Of a DNA stretch of 64,000 bases, positions 49,664-58,340 are shown one piece after another (within the stretch, counting starts at the first letter, position 1; each line of letters begins with the position of its first letter). Both the position numbers and the translations under genes were made by a program. The stretch comes from an uncultured Roseibium sp. (GTDB lineage Bacteria > Pseudomonadota > Alphaproteobacteria > Rhizobiales > Stappiaceae). The notes beneath the pieces were generated by a model, which saw only the letters and a list, made by a program, of their open reading frames with translations, did not search any database and had not been told where the DNA came from. Location of the stretch: assembly GCF_963669205.1 (NCBI RefSeq), contig NZ_OY769915.1, positions 2,392,001 to 2,456,000 on the forward strand, written 5' to 3'.

Positions 49664-51322
49664 CTAAAGGTTGTCCGTCATCGCCTTTCTGAGCGCGTCA
49701 AGAAGCACCTCGTCGCGGCCATAAATGTCTTTCCGGAAGTGGGTCGACCCGTCCTTGTTCATCCAGGCGGTCAGATAGGTGAGGTGCACCTCGATCGGCA
49801 CGACCGGCTTGATCACCGTCCGTTTTTGGGTGTCTCGAATTCCCTCCCAATGCCCTGGGGTGGAGTTGTTGTCTGCAAGCAGCACATCAGCCAGCGCGAA
49901 CGGGTTCGAGGCCCGGATACAGCCGTGGCTGTAGGCACGCTCGGCCTGCGAGAACAGGGATTTGGACGGTGTGTCGTGGATATAGATGTTGAATTCGTTC
50001 GGGAACATGAACTTGATGCGGCCGAGCGCATTGCCGTTGCCCGGATCCTGGCGCAGGCGGAACGGGAAGTTGCCTCCCGAATAGCTGTTCCAGGCCACCC
50101 GTGTTGCGGCGACCTCGTTTCCGTCCTGAAACACCCTGATATTCTGGCGGCTGAGCGCCGACGGGTTCTGTTTCAGCTTGGGCAGATACTCCTTCGTTGC
50201 GATCGAGTAGGGGACATTCCAGAACGGATTGATCTCCACATATTCAAGCTGATCGGAAAAGACCGGCGTTGCATGATAGGGTTTGCCGACAACGACCCGC
50301 GTCGTGTGGATCGTCTTTCCGTCGCGCACCACCTTCAGGTTCTGGTCCGCAAGGTTCACAAAGACATAGAACTCCCCGAGATAGTCGCGCATCCAGCGTC
50401 TGCGCTCCATGTTGAGCTCCATCTGCACGAGCTTGTCCTGGAGCGGGATGTTGAGCCGGGCCAGCGTGTTTTTGCCGATCACGCCGTCGGTCGCCAGACC
50501 GTGGTGTTCCTGGAAGGTTTTCACCGCTTCGACGATCGCACCGTCATAGACCTCGCCCGTATGGTCTTCGGCTCCCGGGATGTCTTCTTCCATCAGGCGC
50601 GTGCGCAGGACGGTGACGCGCGGGTCGGTCATGCCGGGTTTGAGCACCTCGCCATCCGGCACGGATGTGAACCCGCCGGTTTCCGCTTTCTGCCTGTATT
50701 GGGCGAGCCGGCGTTTCAGCCGTGCGTAGTTATCCGACTGGGGCGCCAGGCTGTCGAGGAAGGCGCTGAAGTCGACCGATTGTTCCGCGTTTTTAAAAAG
50801 GGACTTCGGATCGGGCCGGTCCGGGAAAAGGTTCAGCGCCTTGTTGATCTTGTTGGGTTGGACGCGACCAGAAGAGAGATGGGTTGCATAGCGCAGGAAC
50901 TGGCGGGAAAGTTCCAGATCGAACGCCGCCCATTCCTCCGGGGTCTGTGCCGTCTCGGTCTGCTGCGCCAGGCCGAGGGGATTGTAATTGTTCGGATTGA
51001 GCGCGTGATCGTTGGCCTCGGCCATTGCGGCAATTGCCAGATGAGCGTTTTCCCTCAGGCCGTTCTGATCGAACCAGACGGGGGCATAGACCCGTTCGGC
51101 ATAGTAGGCTTGCAGCCCTTCCGGCACGTCTTGTGAAATGGACGCCTTTATGGCGACGGCGATCGGGGTTTGCGGCTCAGGAGCCGCCTGTTCGGTCACG
51201 GGAGGCGGTGCCTCCGTCGACTGCGCGAGAGCGCTCGTCTCCGACATCGAGACAGACAGCAAGACAGCGCTCGCCAGGGCGGCGGCGTAGGTAAACGGAT
51301 TTTTTGAACGCGGCACAACCAT
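49664..51322 (-). CDS. L,D-transpeptidase family protein (YcbB/LdtD-like)
   Basis: A 552-residue periplasmic enzyme. It has a signal peptide (FTYAAALASAVLLSVSM), a scaffold domain typical of YcbB (~60-240), a peptidoglycan-binding domain (PRVTVLRTRLMEEDIPG; GLATDGVIGKNTLARLN, ~250-330), and a YkuD catalytic domain with YSHGCIR (Cys near 468) and a conserved upstream His. It would form 3-3 crosslinks or attach proteins to murein. The ATG at 51322 has GAGGGGG upstream. Confidence 0.95.
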   Translation of the reverse strand: MVVPRSKNPFTYAAALASAVLLSVSMSETSALAQSTEAPPPVTEQAAPEPQTPIAVAIKASISQDVPEGLQAYYAERVYAPVWFDQNGLRENAHLAIAAMAEANDHALNPNNYNPLGLAQQTETAQTPEEWAAFDLELSRQFLRYATHLSSGRVQPNKINKALNLFPDRPDPKSLFKNAEQSVDFSAFLDSLAPQSDNYARLKRRLAQYRQKAETGGFTSVPDGEVLKPGMTDPRVTVLRTRLMEEDIPGAEDHTGEVYDGAIVEAVKTFQEHHGLATDGVIGKNTLARLNIPLQDKLVQMELNMERRRWMRDYLGEFYVFVNLADQNLKVVRDGKTIHTTRVVVGKPYHATPVFSDQLEYVEINPFWNVPYSIATKEYLPKLKQNPSALSRQNIRVFQDGNEVAATRVAWNSYSGGNFPFRLRQDPGNGNALGRIKFMFPNEFNIYIHDTPSKSLFSQAERAYSHGCIRASNPFALADVLLADNNSTPGHWEGIRDTQKRTVIKPVVPIEVHLTYLTAWMNKDGSTHFRKDIYGRDEVLLDALRKAMTDNL

Positions 51323-51597
51323 GGCGAAATCCCCCTCTGATTCCCTTGTTGTAAAGTCTAGTCGATGTGAGAGGATGCGCCAACGCCGCGCTTTTCCCGG
51401 CGCGGTCCGGGTCAAAATGCAGCCTTGACCGCGTCCTGCTTTCCGGTCCATAAAGCGCCCATGATGACGGCCACACGGAACATCATTTCGATCACCATTA
51501 TTTGCAGCTAGCGACACCGCTGGCTGTGGCCGTTCCCTCTTGGCAAAAAATCTCCTGAGACGGATCGCCCGGTCAGCCGGCCAGGAGACCGTTTGAC

Positions 51598-53013
51598 ATG
51601 AGCGCCGCTGAGACTGAAAAATCCGGCACGAACAAGGGCTTGAAGTTCACCAATACGCTGACCCGCGAAAAGGAAGATTTCCGGGCCATCGATGACGAGA
51701 ACGTGCGCCTTTATGTCTGCGGCCCCACAGTCTACGACTTTGCGCACATCGGAAACGCACGTCCGGTGATCGTGTTCGACGTGCTTTACCGCCTCCTGCG
51801 GCACGTCTACGGACCGGGCCACGTTACCTATGCGCGCAACATCACCGATGTGGATGACAAGATTAATGCCCGCGCGCTGCGGGATCATCCAGGCCTTCCG
51901 CTCAATGAGGCGATCGCCAGGGTCACCCAACGGACGGCGGATCAGTTTCACAAGGACATCGCGGCGCTGAACGTGCTTCAGCCCGATCATGAACCGCGGG
52001 CGACCCAGCACATTGACGGCATGATCGCGATGATCGGGCAGTTGATCGGCAAGGGACATGCCTATCAGGCCGAGGGGGAAGTTCTCTTCGATACGGCCTC
52101 CATGCCGGAATATGGCGGCCTGTCCAAGCGCAAGCTGGACGAGCAGATCGCCGGTGCCCGCATTGCGGTCGATGCGCATAAGAAGAACCCGGGAGACTTC
52201 GTGCTCTGGAAGCTCTCGTCCGACGACGAACCGGGCTGGGACAGCCCGTGGGGACGCGGCCGTCCGGGATGGCATATCGAATGCTCGGTCATGAGCGCGC
52301 ATCACCTGGGAAAGGTGTTCGACATTCATGGCGGCGGGCTCGACCTGATCTTCCCGCATCATGAAAACGAGATTGCCCAGTCCTGCTGCGCGCATGACAC
52401 GAAGACCATGGCCAACTACTGGATGCACAATGGTTTCCTTCAGGTGGAAGGAAAGAAGATGTCCAAGTCGGAAGGCAATTTCTTCACTATCCAGGAACTC
52501 CTGGAGACCGAGAATTTCGGTGGCCGGAAATGGCCGGGCGAAGTGCTGCGTCTTGCCATGCTCATGACGAACTACCGGGAACCAATCGACTTTTCCGTCA
52601 GAAAACTGGAAGAGGCGGAGAACCTTTTGTCGAAATGGCCGGATCCTGCCGAAACGGACGCCGAGCCTTCGCCTGACGTGCTGGATGCGCTGAAGGACGA
52701 TCTGAACACGTCGGCTGCCATCCAGGCGCTTCATGCCCTGGCGGGCGAGGCGGCGCGGGACAGCGGCAAAATGAAAGCCTATTCCGCATCCGCCGCACTC
52801 ATGGGGCTGCGTCCGGTCGCGGCCGACCTGAGCGGCATAGACAATGCCGCGATCGAAGCCGAGGTCACGAGACGTCTGGAGGCACTCAAGGCGAAGAACT
52901 GGCCAGAAGCCGACCGGATCCGCGATGAACTGATGTCTCAGGGAATTCTTCTAAAGGATTCAAAAGACTCAGCGACAGGCGAAAGGATCACGTCCTGGGA
53001 GGTCAAGCGATGA
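51598..53013 (+). CDS. cysS: Cysteine--tRNA ligase
   Basis: A 471-residue class I synthetase. Features are VCGPTVYDFAHIGNARP (zinc Cys and HIGH-type motif), GGGLDLIFPHHENEIAQS, and KKMSKSEGNFFT near residue 285. The C-terminal anticodon domain is of the alphaproteobacterial size. The start is the first ATG of the frame and follows a purine-rich GGAG some 12 bases upstream. It overlaps the GFA gene by 4 bases (ATGA). Confidence 0.97.
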   Translation: MSAAETEKSGTNKGLKFTNTLTREKEDFRAIDDENVRLYVCGPTVYDFAHIGNARPVIVFDVLYRLLRHVYGPGHVTYARNITDVDDKINARALRDHPGLPLNEAIARVTQRTADQFHKDIAALNVLQPDHEPRATQHIDGMIAMIGQLIGKGHAYQAEGEVLFDTASMPEYGGLSKRKLDEQIAGARIAVDAHKKNPGDFVLWKLSSDDEPGWDSPWGRGRPGWHIECSVMSAHHLGKVFDIHGGGLDLIFPHHENEIAQSCCAHDTKTMANYWMHNGFLQVEGKKMSKSEGNFFTIQELLETENFGGRKWPGEVLRLAMLMTNYREPIDFSVRKLEEAENLLSKWPDPAETDAEPSPDVLDALKDDLNTSAAIQALHALAGEAARDSGKMKAYSASAALMGLRPVAADLSGIDNAAIEAEVTRRLEALKAKNWPEADRIRDELMSQGILLKDSKDSATGERITSWEVKR

Positions 53014-53531
53014 GCGGGCCCGAAACGCGCGTTCACACAGGCGGCTGTCAGTGTGGCGCGGTTCGTTTTCGCGTCGAGGGCGAACTGGCGACGGCGTCAA
53101 TCTGCCATTGCCGCATGTGCCAGAAGGCCTTCGGCTCCTTCTATGCGCCGCTCGTCGGCATTCGCGCACCTGCGACATTGATATGGACGAGGGGAGAGCC
53201 CAAGCGCTTCCAGAGTTCAAATCACGTCGCCCGCGGGTTTTGCCCTGAATGCGGGACGCCACTGACCTATGAAGCCCCCGGAGACGTCGGCATCGCCATT
53301 GGGGCTTTCGACAATCCGGAAGGGATCGCGCCGGTGATCCAATACGGCGTTGAAGCCAAGCTGCCCTATACTGACGCCATGGCAGCGATCCCTGAACGCC
53401 GCACCGAGGAAGACGTTGAAACGGCTGTCTTCCTGGACACGATCATTTCCAACCAGCATCCCGATTACGACACCGAAACCTGGCCTGCGGTACAGCCCGC
53501 TGCGCCGGTCTCGCCGGAAAAAACAAAATAG
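53010..53531 (+). CDS. GFA family zinc-binding protein
   Basis: A 173-residue protein with the glutathione-dependent formaldehyde-activating (GFA/CENP-V) fold. Zinc-site motifs are GGCQCGAVRFRV, CHCRMCQKAFG and GFCPECGTPLTY. Most GFA proteins have no confirmed activity; only some catalyse S-hydroxymethylglutathione formation. Translationally coupled to cysS by a 4-base overlap, and followed 28 bases later by the citramalate synthase gene, so all three are probably one transcript. Confidence 0.9.
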   Translation: MSGPETRVHTGGCQCGAVRFRVEGELATASICHCRMCQKAFGSFYAPLVGIRAPATLIWTRGEPKRFQSSNHVARGFCPECGTPLTYEAPGDVGIAIGAFDNPEGIAPVIQYGVEAKLPYTDAMAAIPERRTEEDVETAVFLDTIISNQHPDYDTETWPAVQPAAPVSPEKTK

Positions 53532-53559
53532 CCGGTCGAATGACGGCGAGGAAACACCG

Positions 53560-55155
53560 ATGACCAAGGAACGCCTTTATCTTTTTGACACGACGCTGCG
53601 CGACGGGGCTCAGACCAGCGGTGTCGACTTTTCGGTGAACGAAAAAATCGTCATCGCCGAGTTGTTGGAACGGCTCGGCGTCGATTATGTCGAGGGCGGA
53701 TATCCGGGCGCAAATCCCGGAGATACCGAGTTTTTCAGCGAGAAACGGACGCAGAAGGCGCTTTTCACGGCCTTCGGCATGACCAAGCGTGTCGGGCGGT
53801 CGGCCGCGAACGACCCTGGTCTGCAGCAGGTGCTGGCCAGCAAATCGGATGCCTGCTGCTTTGTCGCGAAAGCCTGGGATTATCATGTCGAGGTCGCGCT
53901 CGGCTGCTCCAACGAGGAAAACCTGGAATCCATCCATGACACGGTCGAGGCCGCCGTTGCGGCCGGCAAGGAAGCCATGATCGATTGCGAGCATTTCTTT
54001 GACGGTTACAAGGCCAATCCGGACTACGCCCTCGATTGCGCGCGCACGGCCTACCAGGCAGGAGCGCGATGGGTCGTCTTGTGCGACACCAACGGCGGCA
54101 CCCTGCCGGACGAGATCTACCATATCGTCTCCAGGGTGCAGGAAGTGGTACCGGGAACGCATCTCGGCATTCACACCCATAACGACACCGGGCAGGCGGT
54201 CGCAAACTCTCTTGCGGCAGTTGATGCGGGCGTGCGCCAGATACAGGGAACGCTGAATGGTCTCGGGGAACGTTGCGGCAATGCCAACCTGGTCACCCTG
54301 ATCCCGACGCTGAAGCTCAAGAGCGCTTTTGCAGACCGGTTCGAAATCGGCGTCAGTGACGAACAGCTCGAGGACATTACCTCGGTCTCGCATGCGTTTG
54401 ACGAGATCCTGAACCGTTCGCCGGACAGGCAGGCGCCTTATGTCGGCGAAACGGCCTTTGCCACCAAGGCTGGCATTCATGCTTCGGCAATCCTGAAGGA
54501 CCCTCAGACCTATGAGCATGTCGCGCCGGAGGTCGTTGGCAACCAGCGACGGGTGCTCGTCTCCGATCAGGCGGGCAAGAGCAATCTGCTTGGAGAACTG
54601 GCACGTGTCGGCATCGAGGTGGACAAGGCGGACCCGAAACTCGACCGGCTTCTTGCCCTGGTGAAGGAACGGGAGTCCGAGGGGTACGCCTACGAGGCTG
54701 CGGACGCCTCGTTCGAGTTGCTGGCGCGCCGTGAGCTTGGCGAAGTCCCGCGCTATTTCGAAGTCAGTTCGTTCAAGGTCATGGTCGAGCGCCGCTTCAA
54801 CGCGATCGGGGATCTCATCACGGTGTCCGAGGCGGTCGTAAAGGTTGATATTGACGGTGAAACCCGCATGTCGGTGGCGGAAGGCAACGGCCCGGTGAAC
54901 GCACTCGACATGGCGCTGCGCAAGGATCTGGGCAAGTACCAGGAAGCGATCGTCGGTCTGGAACTTGTGGACTACAAGGTGCGTATCCTGAACGGCGGCA
55001 CGGGCGCGGTCACCCGTGTATTGATAGAAAGCCATGACGCCCGCACACAGCGCCGCTGGTTTACCATCGGCGTCTCGCCGAACATCGTCGATGCTTCCTT
55101 CCAGGCCCTGGTGGACTCCATCACATTCGCGCTTCTGAAAGCGGACAGCGTCTGA
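53560..55155 (+). CDS. cimA: Citramalate synthase
   Basis: A 531-residue HMGL-like acyltransferase of the CimA type. It has YLFDTTLRDGAQTSGVDFS, the metal-binding HTHNDTGQAVANS, GTLNGLGERCGNANLVT and a C-terminal LeuA-dimer regulatory domain (VERRFNAIGDLITVSEAVVK). It condenses acetyl-CoA with pyruvate to citramalate for isoleucine synthesis. The ATG at 53560 has GAGG 8 bases upstream; the frame remains open further upstream inside the GFA gene, which is a shadow. Confidence 0.93.
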   Translation: MTKERLYLFDTTLRDGAQTSGVDFSVNEKIVIAELLERLGVDYVEGGYPGANPGDTEFFSEKRTQKALFTAFGMTKRVGRSAANDPGLQQVLASKSDACCFVAKAWDYHVEVALGCSNEENLESIHDTVEAAVAAGKEAMIDCEHFFDGYKANPDYALDCARTAYQAGARWVVLCDTNGGTLPDEIYHIVSRVQEVVPGTHLGIHTHNDTGQAVANSLAAVDAGVRQIQGTLNGLGERCGNANLVTLIPTLKLKSAFADRFEIGVSDEQLEDITSVSHAFDEILNRSPDRQAPYVGETAFATKAGIHASAILKDPQTYEHVAPEVVGNQRRVLVSDQAGKSNLLGELARVGIEVDKADPKLDRLLALVKERESEGYAYEAADASFELLARRELGEVPRYFEVSSFKVMVERRFNAIGDLITVSEAVVKVDIDGETRMSVAEGNGPVNALDMALRKDLGKYQEAIVGLELVDYKVRILNGGTGAVTRVLIESHDARTQRRWFTIGVSPNIVDASFQALVDSITFALLKADSV

Positions 55156-55182
55156 TCTTCGGGCGTCAGAAAGGCAGAACAC

Positions 55183-56094
55183 ATGTCGCAGCCGGTCTCT
55201 GAAGCCGAGGCACGGGCGGAGTTTCGGCAAGGCCTTTTCTTCGGGCTCTCGGCCTATGTCATGTGGGGCTTCTTTCCCGCCTACTACAAGCTGACCGATT
55301 CCGTTCCCGCCGATATCGTCGTGTCGCATCGGATCGTCTGGTCGATCCTGTTCGTGGGCCTGTTCCTCTATCTGCGCGGGCGCTGGCAGGAGGTCCGTGA
55401 AGCGCTTGAACAGCCTGCAATCCTCGTGCGGCTTATGGCGTCGGCAACGTTCATTGGTGTGAACTGGCTTGTTTTCGTATGGGCCATCGAGCAGGAACGC
55501 GTTCTCGACGTATCCCTCGGATACTTCATCAACCCGCTGGTGAGCATTCTGGTCGGCCTTGTCGTGCTTAAAGAACGCCTCTCGATGGGGCAGGGATTTG
55601 CGGTCGCGATCGCCACCCTGGCGGTTTTGATCCAGGCGATCCTTGCCGGTGGCGTTCCGTGGGTCTCGCTGATCCTGGCATTCAGCTTCGCCGGATATGG
55701 CTATGTCCGAAAGGTGACGCCGGTCAAGGCGACGCCGGGCATGTTCGTCGAAACCCTCTTGCTGTTTCCCCTTGCGGCGGCCTATCTGCTTTACAGCCTC
55801 GGCACGGGGGCGGATGCACTGGTCCTGGGCGATATTCCGGTGCTGATCGCTCTCATCGGCACGGGCATCGTCACCGCGCTGCCGCTGACACTGTTTTCCG
55901 CCGCCGCACGCCGCCTCCCGCTGTTCATGCTGGGCCTGATGCAATACCTGGCACCGTCGCTGCACTTTCTGATGGCTGTCTATGTTTGGCACGAACCGCT
56001 CGACCCGACGAAGCTGCTTGCCTTTTCAATGATCTGGGCGGCCTTGGCCGTCTTCACGCTGGACAGCTGGCAACGCTACAGGCGTGCGCGCTGA
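55183..56094 (+). CDS. rarD: EamA family transporter RarD
   Basis: A 303-residue drug/metabolite transporter with ten hydrophobic helices and the RarD-type N-terminus (LSAYVMWGFFPAYYKL, DIVVSHRIVWSILF, FVWAIEQERVLDVSLGYFINPLV). The substrate is unknown. Start has AAAGG about 8 bases upstream. It follows cimA by 27 bases and may be in the cysS-GFA-cimA transcript. Confidence 0.92.
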   Translation: MSQPVSEAEARAEFRQGLFFGLSAYVMWGFFPAYYKLTDSVPADIVVSHRIVWSILFVGLFLYLRGRWQEVREALEQPAILVRLMASATFIGVNWLVFVWAIEQERVLDVSLGYFINPLVSILVGLVVLKERLSMGQGFAVAIATLAVLIQAILAGGVPWVSLILAFSFAGYGYVRKVTPVKATPGMFVETLLLFPLAAAYLLYSLGTGADALVLGDIPVLIALIGTGIVTALPLTLFSAAARRLPLFMLGLMQYLAPSLHFLMAVYVWHEPLDPTKLLAFSMIWAALAVFTLDSWQRYRRAR

Positions 56095-56124
56095 CCTTGA
56101 GGGCCATGGCGCTCTCGGAAAGGG

Positions 56125-57366
56125 TCACTGCATGGCGCGTGAGGCGCGTTTTGCGGAATAGAGATTGAGGTCTGCGACCTTCAGGCTTTCCGACAGATCT
56201 CCGCCGAGCAAGGGTGCAAGTCCAACACTGGTCTTGATGTTCAGCTTTTGACCCCTGTGCTCGACGGGGGTGTTTTGAACGTCCTTGAGCAGTTCGGCGA
56301 GCCGGTCCTGCGCGGCCTGTTCCGACTGGTTGCGCAGCAGCACGCAGAATTCGTCGCCGCCGAGACGGATGGCGAAATCATCGTTGCTGGCAAATCTGGA
56401 CAAGCGCCGTGCGAAGCTCTTCAGGACGGCGTCTCCGAAATCGTGTCCGTGATTGTCGTTGACGCTCTTGAACGCATCGAGATCCATGAGCACAAGCCAG
56501 TTTTTCGTTCCGGCATCCGGAACCCAGGACTGGATCGCCTTTGCCTGGTCTTCCAGCAGAAAGCGCCGGTTGTAGAGCCCGGTCAGGGCATCCCTCATGG
56601 CCAGGTTGTTCAGTTCCTCGATCCGGTAGATATAGGCAAGGTTCTGCGACACCCTGAGGAGCAATTCCTCGGGTGAGCAGTTCTTGTCGACAAAATCCGC
56701 AGCGCCGTATTTCAGAAACCGGACCCGGTTGTCGGAATTCGTCACGGCCGACATCCCGATAATGCCGACCTTTTCGCGGCTGTGGTTGCGGCGGACCGCT
56801 TTCAGGAACGCGAACCCGTCCTTGCCGGGTAAAAAGTAGTCCGCCAGAACCAGTTTGATGTCATTGTTTTCTTTCAGGCAATCGAGCGCTTCGTCGGTGC
56901 TCGCAGCCTGGTAGACCTTGTACATGTGCTTGGAGACGATTTGCGCGATCGCCTGTCTCTCCACGGTCGCGTCGTCCAGCACCAGGATGCCGATACCCGG
57001 GTTCTTCGAAAGCCGCCGGATCAGGTCGGCGACATAGTCGAGGCTCCCAGGGGAATCTTTCAGGACGTAGTCAATGACGCCCTTCTGTAGCATCTTCTTG
57101 CGTATTTTCGGATCGAACCGGCTCGTGAACACGATCGTCGGAATGTTCCATTCGTCGCACAGGTCAACGATCTCGCCGTCCGGAGCATCCGGCAGTGTCA
57201 GGTCGACAAGAGCAAGGTCCGGTTCGCCGATCGGCAGGTTCAGGCAGCTTTCCGCCTCGGCATAGTTGCGTGCAACCATGATCTGATGACGTCCCACGTC
57301 ATGCAATTTCTTGACGATCGCTTTTTCGAAAAACGACGCGTCTTCAACAAGGAGGGTGGTCTGCAT
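56125..57366 (-). CDS. PleD-like response regulator: REC-REC-GGDEF diguanylate cyclase
   Basis: A 413-residue cytosolic protein with two receiver domains: ~3-120 with LALVDLTLPDAP, and ~125-245 with LVLADYFLPGKDGFAFL. A GGDEF domain (~250-412) has RLGGDEF near residue 332 and DLDAFKSVNDNHGHDFGD. It has the domain order of Caulobacter PleD but a variant first receiver. It would produce c-di-GMP when phosphorylated and dimerised. No cognate kinase is nearby. Convergent with rarD (30-base gap). Confidence 0.93.
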   Translation of the reverse strand: MQTTLLVEDASFFEKAIVKKLHDVGRHQIMVARNYAEAESCLNLPIGEPDLALVDLTLPDAPDGEIVDLCDEWNIPTIVFTSRFDPKIRKKMLQKGVIDYVLKDSPGSLDYVADLIRRLSKNPGIGILVLDDATVERQAIAQIVSKHMYKVYQAASTDEALDCLKENNDIKLVLADYFLPGKDGFAFLKAVRRNHSREKVGIIGMSAVTNSDNRVRFLKYGAADFVDKNCSPEELLLRVSQNLAYIYRIEELNNLAMRDALTGLYNRRFLLEDQAKAIQSWVPDAGTKNWLVLMDLDAFKSVNDNHGHDFGDAVLKSFARRLSRFASNDDFAIRLGGDEFCVLLRNQSEQAAQDRLAELLKDVQNTPVEHRGQKLNIKTSVGLAPLLGGDLSESLKVADLNLYSAKRASRAMQ

Positions 57367-57515
57367 GGGAACGTCCGGGGCGGGCGGGTTTTGAGGAGTT
57401 TACTCTTGCGAGGGGAGGACTTCAACTTCCGGTGCGTAAGTGGTCTCCGGACATGATAAAGCGTGTGCCGAACGTTCAGGCCCGGAAGCGCGGCACCGCA
57501 ATCTGGGTGGCGGGC

Positions 57516-58133
57516 TCAGAAATCCGTTACCTTGGCCAGAGCATCCGTCTCATCATTCACGCGGCCGGCGACGGAGGCCCGCAGCATCGGCAGAATGTCC
57601 TCGACCTTTTTCGCCACCAGATAGGGAACTTCGGTATCCGGCCTGATGTATCCTTGTGCGCGCATGTGATCGAGCAGTTCCAGCAAGGGGGACCAGAAGC
57701 CGTTTATGTTGGCCAGGGCGACCGGTTTCTTGTGCTGGCCGAGTTGCGCCCAGGTCATCATCTCGACGGCTTCTTCCAGAGTGCCGATGCCGCCTGGCAG
57801 AGCAATGAAGGCGTCGGACTTCTGGAACATCAGGTGCTTGCGCTCGTGCATGTCCTCGGTGATGACTAGGTCTTCGAGCGTCTCCAGCATGACCTCCCGT
57901 TTTTCCAGGAACCGCGGGATGATTCCGGTCACCGCTCCGCCCGATTCGAGGGCGGCATTCGCGACCGTTCCCATCAGGCCGACGGACCCGCCGCCATAAA
58001 CGAGGCGCAGGCCCGCCTCGGCGATGATCTGGCCAAGACGTGTTGCCGCCGCTTCATGTGCCGGGTCGGAGCCGAAGCTGGAACCGCAATAGACACAGAC
58101 GCTTGTAAGTTGATTTTGAGAAACCGTATTCAT
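57516..58133 (-). CDS. LOG family protein (TIGR00730, cytokinin-riboside monophosphate hydrolase-like)
   Basis: A 205-residue Rossmann protein with the signature PGGIGTLEEAVEMMTW and VYGGGSVGLMGTVANAAL. LOG proteins cleave the N-glycosidic bond of nucleoside 5'-monophosphates, releasing free bases; bacterial versions act mainly on AMP-like nucleotides. The ATG at 58133 gives the normal family length; a start six codons earlier is possible. Divergent from the LysM gene. Confidence 0.93.
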   Translation of the reverse strand: MNTVSQNQLTSVCVYCGSSFGSDPAHEAAATRLGQIIAEAGLRLVYGGGSVGLMGTVANAALESGGAVTGIIPRFLEKREVMLETLEDLVITEDMHERKHLMFQKSDAFIALPGGIGTLEEAVEMMTWAQLGQHKKPVALANINGFWSPLLELLDHMRAQGYIRPDTEVPYLVAKKVEDILPMLRASVAGRVNDETDALAKVTDF

Positions 58134-58340
58134 GACGCAAAGATGTGGCATTCAGATCCCCTAAAGGTCAAGCATTCTGTTTTGAGACCCTTGGGAAACA
58201 AGCGGGATTTCTTGCCGTGCCCTCAAAAGGGGGCTATGGATGGGTAGCTAATTAAATGTGACAGGGGCAGATGCTGCGCCAGACCACGAACTGCATTTGA
58301 CGCAGTGCGGCATGCGCGCAAGCCTTCTGACGGGAAAACA

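Noticed and set aside
49739..51136. A 465-codon frame antisense to the L,D-transpeptidase gene
   Set aside because: Shadow of a gene with signal peptide and YkuD catalytic motif.
53443..55992. An 849-codon open frame antisense to cimA and rarD
   Set aside because: It mirrors well-supported genes; long antisense frames arise from codon bias in high-GC DNA. No recognisable domain or ribosome site.
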